54,497 bases of DNA from contig JBFXGJ010000011.1 in the NCBI GenBank assembly GCA_050178135.1, positions 1 through 54,497 of the forward strand, read 5' to 3'. Positions 7,366 to 16,263 of this stretch are shown here, in pieces. The position numbers and the translations under genes are program-made. Origin of the DNA: UBA288 sp050178135. Its GTDB lineage: Archaea > Halobacteriota > Methanomicrobia > Methanomicrobiales > Methanospirillaceae. The notes beneath the pieces are model-generated. The model searched no databases and had not been told where the DNA came from. It was given only the letters and a program-made list of their open reading frames with translations. Position 1 is the first letter of the stretch, and each line of letters begins with the position of its first letter.

Positions 7366-8358
7366 TCACCCGATCGTGGGGAGCCCGGGGATATTGCCGG
7401 CCCTCAGGTCGCCGGTGTCGAGGCCCTTCCGGAAGGACTGGACGCGCTGAGCCGATGTGCCGTGCGTGAACGAGTCGGGCACGACGTAACCCTGGGACTG
7501 TTTCTGGAGGCGGTCGTCGCCGACGGCGCTCGCAGCGTTCATCCCCTCCTCAATGTCCCCCGGCTCGAGCACCAGGTTATAGGCGCTCGATCGGTTCGCC
7601 CAGATCCCCGCGTAGCAGTCGGCCTGCAATTCGAGTGCGACCGAGAGCCGGTTCGCCTCGGCCTCGTTCGGCGCCCGGCGCTGTGCGTTCGAGACATACT
7701 GCAGGGTCCCGAGCTGCGTCTGGACATGGTGGCCGACCTCGTGGGCGATCACGTAGGCCTGGGCGAAGTCGCCGGGTGCCCCGAACCGGACAAGCCCGTC
7801 GTGCCCCTCCTCGACGAGCGCGGCATAGACGGCCGCGCCGAAGTCGGCCTCGGAGCACCCCTCGCGGAGCAGGGCCGGCACCCGTTCCTCGAGGACGCGC
7901 CGGTGAACCATGCCGGCCCGCTCGAGGCACGCGAGTTCATACGGGGTTTTTATCGCCCGGACGCGGGCGATGGTCTGGTCGAGGGGACGTACGGACGACA
8001 CCGGAACGTGTTTTCTGAACCGCTCGAAGAGGCCGATCGGGACGATGTCGGTCTCCAGGTGCACGGTCCTCGGGACGGCGGGGAGCCCGGCAGCGACTTC
8101 ACGGAATGAGCGCATGGGCCGGATGTCGGGAAAGAGCGACTCCCGGCAGGCCCGCTCGTGGCTCCTTCGGACCCAGAGCGTCGCCTCGCCGTCGCGGGGG
8201 ACGACCAGGACTCCGTCCTGGAGCGTCCCGGCGAGATAGTAGCGGTTGACCGGTCCGAAGACCGCCGCCATCTCCCAGCACGGGTCGTCCTGGTCCAGCC
8301 GCGCCCGGATCCTCTCCAGCCGGCCAGCGAGCTCCGGAGCCGGCACCTGCGCTTCCAT
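7366..8358 (-). pseudogene. Chimeric ORF: M24 (Xaa-Pro peptidase) N-terminus joined to YpfJ-type zinc metallopeptidase C-terminus
   Basis: 330 residues. Residues 1 to about 190 are a creatinase/Xaa-Pro dipeptidase N-domain (AAVFGPVNRYYLAG) plus the first helices of the M24 fold (AIKTPYELACLERAGMVHR, EGCSEADFGAAVYAALVEEG). From about residue 191 (RFGAPGDFAQAYVIAHEVGH) to the end it is the C-terminal half of the YpfJ neutral zinc metallopeptidase family, with HEVGHH at 206-211, ALELQADCYAG and SFTHGTSAQRVQSF. The M24 metal ligands and the YpfJ N-terminal half are both absent. The join falls where both families can read RFG, so an in-frame deletion between two adjacent genes is likely, or an assembly error. 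The YpfJ zinc site is intact, so activity is possible, but I treat it as a broken gene pair. Confidence 0.6.
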
Positions 8359-8464
8359 GTCTTCCGTCTCCGTCGTCCGTGGTTATCAGGCTGACGCCGG
8401 GGGGTTGGCGTCGGGGGAACAGCGGTCTCCGTGCGGGCTTTAAAGAGCCTCTGCGCCAATCGTC

Positions 8465-9352
8465 ATGGGACACGCCTCTCGGAGCCCCGGACCCATGAGA
8501 TCTATCACGACCGACCAGGAAGAGACGAGCAGGAACGGAACGGACGCGGGCACGGCGCCCCGAGCGGCAGGGTATCCGCCGCTCCTCGAGTTCAGGGACG
8601 TCACGGTCGTCCGCGAGGGCCGGACCGTCATCGACCGGGTCTCTCTTCGGCTCGACGAGGGCGAGCACCTCGCGATCCTCGGCCCGAACGGCGCCGGTAA
8701 GTCGACCCTGATCAGGACGATCCTGCGCGAGTTCTACCCCGTCCGCCGGGAGGGGACAATCTTCTCATGCCGGGGGCGCGCGGTTTGGGACGTCTTCGAC
8801 CTCCGCTCTGCGATCGGCGTCGTATCCAACGATCTCCAGCAGGCGTACGAGCCAGGGGCCACCGGGCGTGAGGTCGTCCTTTCGGGCTTCTTCTCCTCGA
8901 TCGGGCTCTTCAATCACCGTGTGACGCCCGCAATGCTCACCCGGGCAGAGGAGGTCGGTCGTTTCCTTGGGATCGGGCACCTCCTGGACCGACCGATCGG
9001 GTCCATGTCCTCGGGCGAGGCCCGCCGGTGCCTGGTCGCCCGCGCCCTCGTCCACGACCCCGCAGCCCTCCTCCTCGACGAACCGACGAACAGCCTGGAC
9101 CTCTCGGCGTTACACGCCCTCCGGCAGACCCTCCGAGGGGTCGCCCGGACGGGCACGGCGGTGATCGTCGTGACGCACCAGCTCCACGACATCATCCCCG
9201 AATGCGATCGGGTGGTGCTGATGCGGGACGGCCGGATTACGGCGGACGGTTCCAAGGCGGCGGTGCTCACCGACGAGAGGATCGGCGCTCTCTTCGGGGT
9301 GTCGGTTCGGCTGGTCCGGGAGAACGGCTGGTACTATGCGACCGGGTACTGA
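8465..9352 (+). CDS. Orphan ABC transporter ATP-binding protein
   Basis: A 295-residue ABC ATPase. It has Walker A GPNGAGKST (near residue 77), a Q-loop region with NDLQQAYEPG, the signature variant SSGEA, Walker B ALLLDEP followed by TNSLDL, and the switch histidine in VVTHQLHDI. The fold resembles the molybdate-ModF or iron-type ATPases. No permease or binding protein is beside it, so the transported substrate is unknown. The N-terminal 35 residues are Ser/Thr/Gly-rich. A TATA-like GGGCTTTAAAGAGC near 8435-8448 sits about 25 bases before the ATG at 8465, supporting this start and a leaderless mRNA. Confidence 0.85.
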   Translation: MGHASRSPGPMRSITTDQEETSRNGTDAGTAPRAAGYPPLLEFRDVTVVREGRTVIDRVSLRLDEGEHLAILGPNGAGKSTLIRTILREFYPVRREGTIFSCRGRAVWDVFDLRSAIGVVSNDLQQAYEPGATGREVVLSGFFSSIGLFNHRVTPAMLTRAEEVGRFLGIGHLLDRPIGSMSSGEARRCLVARALVHDPAALLLDEPTNSLDLSALHALRQTLRGVARTGTAVIVVTHQLHDIIPECDRVVLMRDGRITADGSKAAVLTDERIGALFGVSVRLVRENGWYYATGY

Positions 9353-9397
9353 GGCGGTCCTCAGCTTAAAGTCCGGCCCGGTCAATAGATCTGGCGC

Positions 9398-10543
9398 ATG
9401 TACGCGGACCGGCTCAGCGCCCTCCCTCCCTACCTCTTTGCACGGATCGACGCGATGAAGGCCGAAAAGGCCCGGTCCGGCGCCGATATCATCGACCTCG
9501 GGGTCGGCGACCCCGACCTCCCGACACCCTCTCACGTGGTCGAGGCGCTCTGCACCGCCGCCCGCGACCCGGTGAACCATCACTACCCGTCCTACGCCGG
9601 GATGGGCGCGTATCGCGAGGCGGTCGCCGGGTGGTACGGGCGCCGCTTCGGGATACAACTCGACCCCTCGACCGAGGTGCTCGCGCTGATGGGTTCCAAG
9701 GACGGGATCGCCCACGTCCCCGAGGCGTTCGTGAACCCCGGGGACTTGGTCCTCGCCCCGAGCCCGGGCTACCCGGTCTACCGCACCTCGACCCTCTTCG
9801 CCGAGGGTGCGCTCCACGAGCTTCCTCTCACGGTTGAGAACGGGTTCCTGCCGGACCTCGACGCGATCCCCGCCGACGCGGCGCGGCGGGCAAAACTCCT
9901 CTTCGTCAACTACCCGAACAACCCGACCGGGGCGGTCGCACCCCTCTCGTTCTACGACGAGGTCGTCGCCTTCGCCCGCGAGCACGATGTGGTCGTGGTC
10001 TCGGACAACGCCTACTCCGAGATCTCCTTCGACGGGTACCGCGCACCCTCGTTTCTCGAGGCCGACGGCGCCGCGGAGGTGGGGGTGGAGATGCACTCCC
10101 TCTCCAAGACCTACAACATGACCGGCTGGCGGATCGGGATGGCCGTCGGCAACGCGGAGATGATCGCCGGTCTCGGGCGGGTCAAGACGAACGTCGACTC
10201 GGGGGTCTTCGACGCGGTCCAGCATGCGGCGATCGCAGCCCTATCTGGGCCGCAGGACTGCGTTGCGGCCGCCTGCAGGGTCTACCAGGAGCGGCGGGAC
10301 GTGCTGGTCGATGGGCTCCGGTCCCTCGGGTACGCAGTCGAGGCCCCGAAGGCGACCTTCTACGTCTGGCTCCCGGTCGAGGACTCGATGGCGTTTGCCG
10401 CCCGGCTCCTCGACGAGGTGGCGATCGTCGCCACGCCGGGCGTCGGGTTCGGCTCCCACGGCGAGGGTTACGTCCGCTTCGCCCTGACCCGGTCGGTCGA
10501 GCGGATCCGCGAGGCTCTTGAGCGGATGGAGGCGATGCAATGA
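9398..10543 (+). CDS. dapL: LL-diaminopimelate aminotransferase
   Basis: A 381-residue class I/II PLP aminotransferase. It converts tetrahydrodipicolinate to LL-2,6-diaminopimelate in one step in lysine synthesis. Seen in the sequence: DLGVGDPDLPTP near residue 33, HHYPSYAGMGAYREAVAGWY, NYPNNPTGAVAP near 170, SDNAYSEI, and the PLP lysine in SLSKTYNMTGWRIGM. The stop overlaps the lysA start as ATGA, so the two consecutive-pathway enzymes are translationally coupled, which supports DapL over other aminotransferases. A weak TATA-like element (CAGCTTAAAGT) lies about 30 bases before the ATG. Confidence 0.9.
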   Translation: MYADRLSALPPYLFARIDAMKAEKARSGADIIDLGVGDPDLPTPSHVVEALCTAARDPVNHHYPSYAGMGAYREAVAGWYGRRFGIQLDPSTEVLALMGSKDGIAHVPEAFVNPGDLVLAPSPGYPVYRTSTLFAEGALHELPLTVENGFLPDLDAIPADAARRAKLLFVNYPNNPTGAVAPLSFYDEVVAFAREHDVVVVSDNAYSEISFDGYRAPSFLEADGAAEVGVEMHSLSKTYNMTGWRIGMAVGNAEMIAGLGRVKTNVDSGVFDAVQHAAIAALSGPQDCVAAACRVYQERRDVLVDGLRSLGYAVEAPKATFYVWLPVEDSMAFAARLLDEVAIVATPGVGFGSHGEGYVRFALTRSVERIREALERMEAMQ

Positions 10544-11829
10544 TCCTCCCTTCACACCTCTCGGTCCGGGACGGCCACCTCTTCATCGGCGAACACGACA
10601 CGGTCCGGCTCGCCGAGGAGTACGGCACCCCGCTCTATGTCACCGACGAAGAGCGCGTGAGGGCCCGGTACCGGGAGTACCGCGACGCCCTCCAGGCGCA
10701 CTACGGGCCGGTCCAGGTGCTCTACGCAGCGAAGGCGAACGGCAACTCCGCCCTCCTCCGGGTGTTCGCCGACGAGGGAGCCGGCGCCGACGTCTTCAGT
10801 CCGGGAGAGCTCGAGCTTGCCCTCCGCGCCGGGATGGACCCCGCGCACCTCCTCTTTAACGGCTCTTCCAAGTCGCGCGACGAACTCCGCCTCGCCGTCG
10901 AGCACGGGATCCGCGTCTCGCTCGACTCGATGGACGAGCTGTGCGCCATCGATGAGGTGGCGGGTGCGCTCGGAAAGGAGGCTCTCGTCTCGTTCCGCGT
11001 CAACCCGGCCCTCGATGTCCCGACCCACCCGAAGATCGCAACAGGCCTCGCCTCGTCCAAGTTCGGGATCCCCCACGAGCGGATCCCGGACGCCTACCGG
11101 GCCGCGCTCGAGGCGGCGCATGTCCGCCCGGTCGGGATCCACTGTCACATCGGTTCGCAGATCCTGGCGCTCGAGCCCTTCGTCGAGGCGGCGCGGGTGA
11201 TGGTCCGGATCGTGGGCGAGCTGGTCCGGCTCGGGGTCGTCCTGGAGTTCATCGACCTCGGCGGGGGTCTCGGCATCCCGTACCGGCATGACGAGGACCG
11301 GGCCCCCACCCCCCGCGAGTACGCGGACGCAGTGATGCCGGTCTTCGTGGATGGAGTGACTGCCCTCGGCATACGGCCCGCCCTCTGGGTCGAGCCGGGT
11401 CGGTCGCTCGTGGCGGACTCCACGGTGCTGCTCACGCGGGTCAACTCCACGAAGGACGCCCACCGGCGCTTCGTCAACGTCGACGCCGGCTTCAACCAGC
11501 TGATCCGCCCGGCGATGTACGGCTCCTACCACGAGGTCGTGGTCGCGAACCAGGCGGACGCTATGCTGGAATCGTCCTGCACGGTCGCCGGTCCGATCTG
11601 TGAGTCCGGCGACCTCCTCGCCGAGGACCGTGCCCTGCCGTCGGTCACCGAGGGCGACCTCCTCGCGATCCTGGACACGGGCGCGTACGGCTTCGCGATG
11701 GCATCGCAGTATAACGCCCGTCCCCGCGCGGCTGAGCTGCTCGTGCGAGGACCCGATCGGGCCCTGATGCGCCGGGCTGAGACTGTCGACGACCTGGTCG
11801 CAGCCCAATCGATGCCCTCCTGGCTCTAG
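10540..11829 (+). CDS. lysA: Diaminopimelate decarboxylase
   Basis: A 429-residue PLP fold-type III decarboxylase that makes L-lysine from meso-diaminopimelate. The PLP lysine is in VLYAAKANGN (near residue 63). Further family motifs are GADVFSPGELELAL, HCHIGSQI, DLGGGLGIPY, the WVEPGRSLVADS segment near 285, and the C-terminal CTVAGPICESGDLLAEDR with the catalytic cysteine, followed by DTGAYGFAMASQYN. It is full length and overlaps dapL by four bases; the next gene begins three bases after the stop. Confidence 0.95.
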   Translation: MILPSHLSVRDGHLFIGEHDTVRLAEEYGTPLYVTDEERVRARYREYRDALQAHYGPVQVLYAAKANGNSALLRVFADEGAGADVFSPGELELALRAGMDPAHLLFNGSSKSRDELRLAVEHGIRVSLDSMDELCAIDEVAGALGKEALVSFRVNPALDVPTHPKIATGLASSKFGIPHERIPDAYRAALEAAHVRPVGIHCHIGSQILALEPFVEAARVMVRIVGELVRLGVVLEFIDLGGGLGIPYRHDEDRAPTPREYADAVMPVFVDGVTALGIRPALWVEPGRSLVADSTVLLTRVNSTKDAHRRFVNVDAGFNQLIRPAMYGSYHEVVVANQADAMLESSCTVAGPICESGDLLAEDRALPSVTEGDLLAILDTGAYGFAMASQYNARPRAAELLVRGPDRALMRRAETVDDLVAAQSMPSWL

Positions 11830-11832
11830 GCC

Positions 11833-13140
11833 ATGCGCTTTCACTACGCGCTCGTCGACGACCTCCTCCCCGAGGCGGAGTTCGAGGAGCGGGTGGAGGC
11901 GAAGGCCGCTGCCTGCGGCGGGCTCGTGGACGAGCCGACGGCCGCGATGCTCGTGGTCGGCGACCTCGGGAGGGCTCACCGGAAGGTCTCCGATCTCATC
12001 GGAAAGGCAAGCCTGGTCCTCTTCTTCGGACGGGTCCTCGCCGTCTCAGGGCCCCGCACCTTCGTCCGCGCCGATGGGGAGGAGGGGCGGATCGCGACCC
12101 TCACGCTCGGCGACGAGACGGGCCGCGTGGAGGTCGCCCTCTTCGACGAGAGGGCGGACGCCTCCGCCGAGATCGAGATAGGCGAGGTCCTCGAAGTGAT
12201 CGCCCGCCCCTCGACCCGCCGCCGCGGCGAGGTGACCGCGCTCGCCCTCCAGAAGGCCGGTTGTGAGGTCGACTGCCAGGTGCCGCCGCCGGGGGCTGGC
12301 GCGTGGACGCCCGGCTCCGAGCCCCTCGCCGAGCTCGTCGTCCGCGTCCTTACCGTCCGGCCGCCGCGGTCGTTCACGCGCCGCGACGGAACCGTCGGCA
12401 CGATGACCGAGGCCCTCGTGGGGGACGGCGACGGGGTCTTTCGGCTCGTCGCCTGGCAGCCCGGCTTACTCGATGATCTTGTCCCCGGGGCGGCGATCCG
12501 GGTCGCCAACCTGGAGCCGGGCCGGCGGACGGACCGGCGCGAGTTCTCTATCGACGAGGGCTCGACAGTCGAACCGGTCGAGGACGCGCCGGAGGTTGGA
12601 ACCGTGCCGCTCGGTTCTCTCCCGGCGGAGGGGACGGTCTCGATCCGGGGCGATGTTCGCGTGCTCCAGCCCCCCCGCCAGTTCATCGCTCGCTCGGGCG
12701 AGCCCTCCTGGGTCAGAAACCTGGTGCTCGGGGACGATTCCGGGGAGGTCCCGGTCGTCCTCTGGGGGGACCACGCGCTGCTTCCGATCGCGGCCGGCGA
12801 CCGGCTCGAGGTCTACGGGGGGACACTCAAGCCCGGCCGGTACGGCGACCTCGAGGTCTCGGCCGGCTGGAGCGCCGGGGTCCTCCTCCCGTCCGCCGGG
12901 GAGGTGGCAGTAGTGATCGAGGGGACCGTGCTGGAGACCCCTGCCGGCCTCTTCATCGACGACGGGCACCGTCGCTACCTGCTGGACGGGGTGGCGTTCA
13001 GGATGGGCGACGAGCTCCGGGTCGAGGGTCGCCTCTCGGGCAACCGGCTGGTCCCCGATCGTGCCGAGCCAGCGGCCCCTGACGCCGGATCGGTCCGCCG
13101 GCGGCTCGATGACCTGGTGGTCGTTCCCCCCAGGGAGTAG
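11833..13140 (+). CDS. Replication protein A-like single-stranded DNA-binding protein
   Basis: A 435-residue protein made of repeated OB-fold segments. The clearest repeats read DLIGKASLVLFFGRVLAVSG (near 53), ELVVRVLTVRPPRSF (near 169) and TVSIRGDVRVLQPPRQF (near 271), each followed by a LTLGDETG / ALVGDGDG / LVLGDDSG turn and a hydrophobic strand. This is the architecture of euryarchaeal RPA, which coats single-stranded DNA in replication and repair. No zinc-finger cysteine cluster is evident. It sits three bases after lysA and 156 bases before radA, so the recombination partner follows it. Confidence 0.82.
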   Translation: MRFHYALVDDLLPEAEFEERVEAKAAACGGLVDEPTAAMLVVGDLGRAHRKVSDLIGKASLVLFFGRVLAVSGPRTFVRADGEEGRIATLTLGDETGRVEVALFDERADASAEIEIGEVLEVIARPSTRRRGEVTALALQKAGCEVDCQVPPPGAGAWTPGSEPLAELVVRVLTVRPPRSFTRRDGTVGTMTEALVGDGDGVFRLVAWQPGLLDDLVPGAAIRVANLEPGRRTDRREFSIDEGSTVEPVEDAPEVGTVPLGSLPAEGTVSIRGDVRVLQPPRQFIARSGEPSWVRNLVLGDDSGEVPVVLWGDHALLPIAAGDRLEVYGGTLKPGRYGDLEVSAGWSAGVLLPSAGEVAVVIEGTVLETPAGLFIDDGHRRYLLDGVAFRMGDELRVEGRLSGNRLVPDRAEPAAPDAGSVRRRLDDLVVVPPRE

Positions 13141-13296
13141 GTCCGGAACCGGCCGGGCAACGCCGGCACCCTTTACTTTCGCTCCGCGACGGTCCCGGTT
13201 ATTACCGCCTGCGTCGACCTCACTATCCAGAGCGGCCGGGACTCCCGGTCGGATCGAAACGCAAGAAGAACTCACCAGTTCTGTAGGAGATACGAT

Positions 13297-14301
13297 ATGA
13301 CTGCACCAGTCGCAGGAAGCTCACTGGAGATCGAGGACCTCCCCGGTGTCGGACCGACCACCGCGGACAAGCTCCGCGAGGCGGGGTATCTGACCGTCGA
13401 GAGCATCGCAACCGCTTCGCCGGCCGACCTTGCCGAATCCGCCGAGATCGGTGAATCGACCGCGAAGAAGATGATCAAGGCCGCCCGTGAGATCGCGGAT
13501 ATCGGTGGGTTCAGGACCGGCCAGGACGTCTTCGAGCAGAGAAAACAGATCCGCAAACTCCGGACCTTCGTGCCCGATTTCGACGACCTCCTCGGCGGCG
13601 GGGTCGAGACCCAGGCGATCACGGAGTGCTACGGCGAGTTCGGCTCGGGCAAGTCGCAGATCGTCCACCAGATGGCCGTGAACGTCCAGTTGCCCGAGTC
13701 GCTCGGCGGGCTCGGCGGCTCGGCCATCTATATCGACACGGAGAACACCTTCCGCCCCGAGCGGATCGAGCAGATGGTGAACGGGCTATCGTTCCCCGAC
13801 GAGCCCGACCTGGAACTCCCGACGACCGAGGAGTTCCTGGCGAACATTCACGTGGCCCGGGCGCATACCTCGGACCACCAGATGCTCCTGATCGATACGG
13901 CCCGGGAGCTCGCGGCCGAGCTGAAGTCGTCGGACTACCCGGTCCGGCTCTTCATAATCGACTCGCTCACGGCCCACTTCCGTGCCGAGTACGCTGGACG
14001 CGGCACGCTCGCGACCAGGCAGCAGAAGCTGAACCGGCACATGCACGAGCTCTTCAAGCTCGTGGACGAGAACAACGCCGTCGGCCTGGTCACGAACCAG
14101 GTGATGTCCAATCCGGGCGTCTTCTTTGGCGACCCGACCAAGCCGATCGGTGGCAACATCGTCGGGCACACGGCCACATTCCGACTCTACCTCCGGAAGT
14201 CGAAGGGCGGTAAGCGGATCGCGCGCCTGGTCGACAGTCCGAACCTGCCCGAGGGAGAGGCGACCTTCATGGTCGAAGAGGCAGGTCTCAAGCCCGTATG
14301 A
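13297..14301 (+). CDS. radA: DNA repair and recombination protein RadA
   Basis: A 334-residue archaeal recombinase of the RecA/Rad51 family. Residues 1-65 hold a helix-hairpin-helix domain (LEIEDLPGVGPTTADKLREA). The ATPase core has Walker A GEFGSGKSQ (near 112), the IYIDTENTFRPERI segment, Walker B LFIIDSL, and the L2-region FGDPTKPIGGNIVGHTATFR. It forms filaments on single-stranded DNA and catalyses strand exchange. An AGGAG site lies eight bases before the ATG at 13297. The stop overlaps the next gene's ATG as ATGA. Confidence 0.97.
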   Translation: MTAPVAGSSLEIEDLPGVGPTTADKLREAGYLTVESIATASPADLAESAEIGESTAKKMIKAAREIADIGGFRTGQDVFEQRKQIRKLRTFVPDFDDLLGGGVETQAITECYGEFGSGKSQIVHQMAVNVQLPESLGGLGGSAIYIDTENTFRPERIEQMVNGLSFPDEPDLELPTTEEFLANIHVARAHTSDHQMLLIDTARELAAELKSSDYPVRLFIIDSLTAHFRAEYAGRGTLATRQQKLNRHMHELFKLVDENNAVGLVTNQVMSNPGVFFGDPTKPIGGNIVGHTATFRLYLRKSKGGKRIARLVDSPNLPEGEATFMVEEAGLKPV

Positions 14302-14978
14302 GGGCCGTCGTCACCGACATCGACGGCACGATCACGGACGGTGCCCGCCGGATCAGCCTCTCCGCGATCCGGGAGATCCGGCGGCTCGTCGATGACGGCA
14401 TACCCGTGGTGCTCGCCTCGGGCAACACCCTCTGTTTCATGGACAGCATCGCCAAGATGATCGGGACGAATGGCGCCGTGATCGCCGAGAACGGGGGTGT
14501 CTGGCGGCGCGAGTACCCTGAGGAGCCGGTTGTCGAGGCCGATCGACGGTTGACGCTCGCCGCGTTCCACGATATCCGCGGGTACTATGCCGCCCAGGGC
14601 ATGGAGCTCGATCTCTACTCCCATTCCCTGCGGCACGCCGACGTCGCGTTCGCCCGGAACGTCCCTGTCGACGAGGTGCGCCACCTGCTCGAGGGTCACC
14701 CTGTCCGGGTGCTTGACACGGGCTTCGCGATCCACCTCCAGCAGGCGGGCGTCACCAAGGCGACGGCACTTGCAGCGCTCGCGCGGGCGATGGACCTCGA
14801 GCTGTCGGACTTTCTTGCGATCGGGGACTCCGAGAACGATATTGAGATGATAAAAGAGGCAGGGGCTGGAGCCGCTGTCGGCAACGCCGTCCCCGGGGCA
14901 CAGGCGGCGGCCGACTTCGTGGCGACGGCCCCGTTCGGCGACGGTTTCGTGGAGGCCGTACGCCACTACCTTCCCTGA
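14298..14978 (+). CDS. Phosphoglycolate phosphatase, archaeal HAD type
   Basis: A 226-residue HAD-superfamily phosphatase of the archaeal phosphoglycolate phosphatase group (Cof-like, cap type C2). Motif I is VTDIDGTITDG at residues 4-14 with the nucleophile Asp; motif II is VLASGNT; motif IV is LAIGDSENDIEMI near 172; the lysine of motif III is in GVTKATALAALA. It dephosphorylates 2-phosphoglycolate, a product of damaged DNA ends, which fits its translational coupling to radA by the ATGA overlap. Substrate assignment within HAD proteins is always less certain than the fold. Confidence 0.85.
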   Translation: MRAVVTDIDGTITDGARRISLSAIREIRRLVDDGIPVVLASGNTLCFMDSIAKMIGTNGAVIAENGGVWRREYPEEPVVEADRRLTLAAFHDIRGYYAAQGMELDLYSHSLRHADVAFARNVPVDEVRHLLEGHPVRVLDTGFAIHLQQAGVTKATALAALARAMDLELSDFLAIGDSENDIEMIKEAGAGAAVGNAVPGAQAAADFVATAPFGDGFVEAVRHYLP

Positions 14979-14990
14979 TCGCCCTTTTTC

Positions 14991-15242
14991 TTATTGCTTG
15001 GACGCGTACCGGTCGACGACGATGTAGTCCTTGATATCTTTCACCGCCTCGAAGGGGATCAGAAGCCGGTCACCGTCGACACGGTAGCCGGTCACATCGA
15101 AGGTCGGGTCCGGACGGACGATCAGGTCGACGACCTGGCCGCTGTCCAGGTCAACGAGGATATTCTTGAGGGTCCCGATCACCATCCCGTCGTTCGACAT
15201 GATCCTTTTACGCGAAAGGCTCCGGGAGAAGGTGTTCACCAT
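14991..15242 (-). CDS. PRC-barrel domain protein
   Basis: An 83-residue single PRC-barrel domain, with SLSRKRIMSNDGMVIGTLKN, ILVDLDSGQVVDLIV and LLIPFEAVKDIKDYIVVD as the strands. Small stand-alone PRC-barrel proteins are common in methanogens, often several per genome; some are linked to cell division and RNA processing, but none can be specified here. The ATG at 15242 was chosen because it lies about 27 bases from a TATA box and upstream in-frame sequence would run into the promoter. It converges with the phosphatase gene (12 bases between stops). Confidence 0.88.
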   Translation of the reverse strand: MVNTFSRSLSRKRIMSNDGMVIGTLKNILVDLDSGQVVDLIVRPDPTFDVTGYRVDGDRLLIPFEAVKDIKDYIVVDRYASKQ

Positions 15243-15262
15243 GGCAGAATGGTCTGCTTCTT

Positions 15263-15274
15263 GAACTATAAAAA
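15263..15274 (-). promoter_or_regulatory. TATA box of the PRC-barrel gene
   Basis: The minus strand reads TTTTTATAGTTC, a good archaeal TATA element centred about 27 bases before the ATG at 15242, consistent with a leaderless transcript. It lies in an AT-rich pocket between two minus-strand genes, so the PRC-barrel gene has its own promoter. Confidence 0.55.
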
Positions 15275-15316
15275 CTGCGTTCTCCTCCCGCACATGTACA
15301 AGTCCGCCTCGTGCGT

Positions 15317-16195
15317 TCACGAGGGCGGAAAGACCCGGATGATATCGGTCTTTGTCAGGATCCCGACGGGTCGGCCCTCTTCGATCACGATCAGGCGCCC
15401 GATCTCACGCTCCTTGAACAGTCTCACCACCTCGAAGAGCCGGACATCGCCCTCCACCTGGACCACGTCCTCGGTCATCACCTCCGTGACCCGGGTCGCG
15501 AGGTCACGTCCGGTCGCCAGTGCACGGATCACGTCCGTGACCGTCACGATCCCGCGCATGGTCGTGCCGTCCATCACCGGCGCGCCGTTGATCTGCTCCC
15601 CGGCGAAGAGCCGGATCGCGTCATCGAGCGTCGCCTCTCCCGGCACGACTATGAGCGGGTGGGACATGTAATCACGGACTGGCTTCTTCGGGAGCGAGAT
15701 CATCTCGGAGATGGAGATCATCAGGGCGCCCTCCACCTCGTCCTTGCCGAAGATCTCGCCCCTGACCAGGAGCTTGTTGACCGGGGTCGGACCGACCGTG
15801 ATCTCGTCCCCGGTTTCGAACTGCTTGACGCTGCCCATGATCCGGACCACGGCGTGGCAGACGTCGGGATGGCAGAGGGTCGTGAGGTCGACCTCGGTCG
15901 CGCCGAGGCCCGGGAGGGGCTCGCCGTTGCGGGCGATCGGGACCTCGGCGTCTCCGCCGGACTGGGAGATGTTCAATTCCTGGTAGGCCTTCGTGGTGGG
16001 GTTGTATCCCCCCTTCGGCCCCGGCACCCCGTCGACCAGCTTGAGCGCCTTTAATGCCTGCATCTGGTTGCGGATCGTCCCGGGGTTCCGCTGGATCACC
16101 TCGGCGATGTCCTCACCCTTGATCGGTCGCGAGTCCCGGTGATAGAGGGTGATCAGGGTGATCAGGATATCCTTCTGAATGAGCGAGAGATCCAT
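15317..16195 (-). CDS. Winged-helix / CBS-domain regulator
   Basis: A 292-residue protein. Residues 1-75 form a winged-helix DNA-binding domain (ILITLITLYHRDSRPIKGED, RNPGTIRNQMQALKALKLV, GGYNPTTKAY). A middle domain (about 85-160) contains CHPDVCHAVVRIMG and a VGPTPVNKLLVRG strand. A C-terminal pair of CBS domains follows (about 170-230, VRDYMSHPLIVVPGEATLDD, and 232-290, VTEVMTEDVVQVEGDVRLFE). CBS pairs usually sense adenosyl nucleotides or SAM, so this is likely a nucleotide-responsive transcription regulator. A perfect palindrome between its TATA box and start codon suggests autoregulation. Confidence 0.85.
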   Translation of the reverse strand: MDLSLIQKDILITLITLYHRDSRPIKGEDIAEVIQRNPGTIRNQMQALKALKLVDGVPGPKGGYNPTTKAYQELNISQSGGDAEVPIARNGEPLPGLGATEVDLTTLCHPDVCHAVVRIMGSVKQFETGDEITVGPTPVNKLLVRGEIFGKDEVEGALMISISEMISLPKKPVRDYMSHPLIVVPGEATLDDAIRLFAGEQINGAPVMDGTTMRGIVTVTDVIRALATGRDLATRVTEVMTEDVVQVEGDVRLFEVVRLFKEREIGRLIVIEEGRPVGILTKTDIIRVFPPS

Positions 16196-16196
16196 A

Positions 16197-16225
16197 ATGA
16201 TCGATCATGTATGTAAGTATATAGA
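16197..16225 (-). promoter_or_regulatory. TATA box and palindromic operator of the CBS regulator gene
   Basis: On the minus strand TCTATATACTT (16215-16225) is centred about 25 bases from the ATG at 16195, indicating a leaderless start. Between it and the start lies ATGATCGATCAT (16197-16208), a perfect 12-base palindrome. A protein bound there would cover the transcription start. Confidence 0.5.
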
Positions 16226-16263
16226 ATTTCTCAAGATGTCTCCACACGAGTATGCAGAGAGGG

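Noticed and set aside
7196..7369. 58-residue N-terminal extension of rubredoxin
   Set aside because: It has no match to the family, contains many Pro/Arg residues and overlaps the likely promoter and 5' end of the gene.
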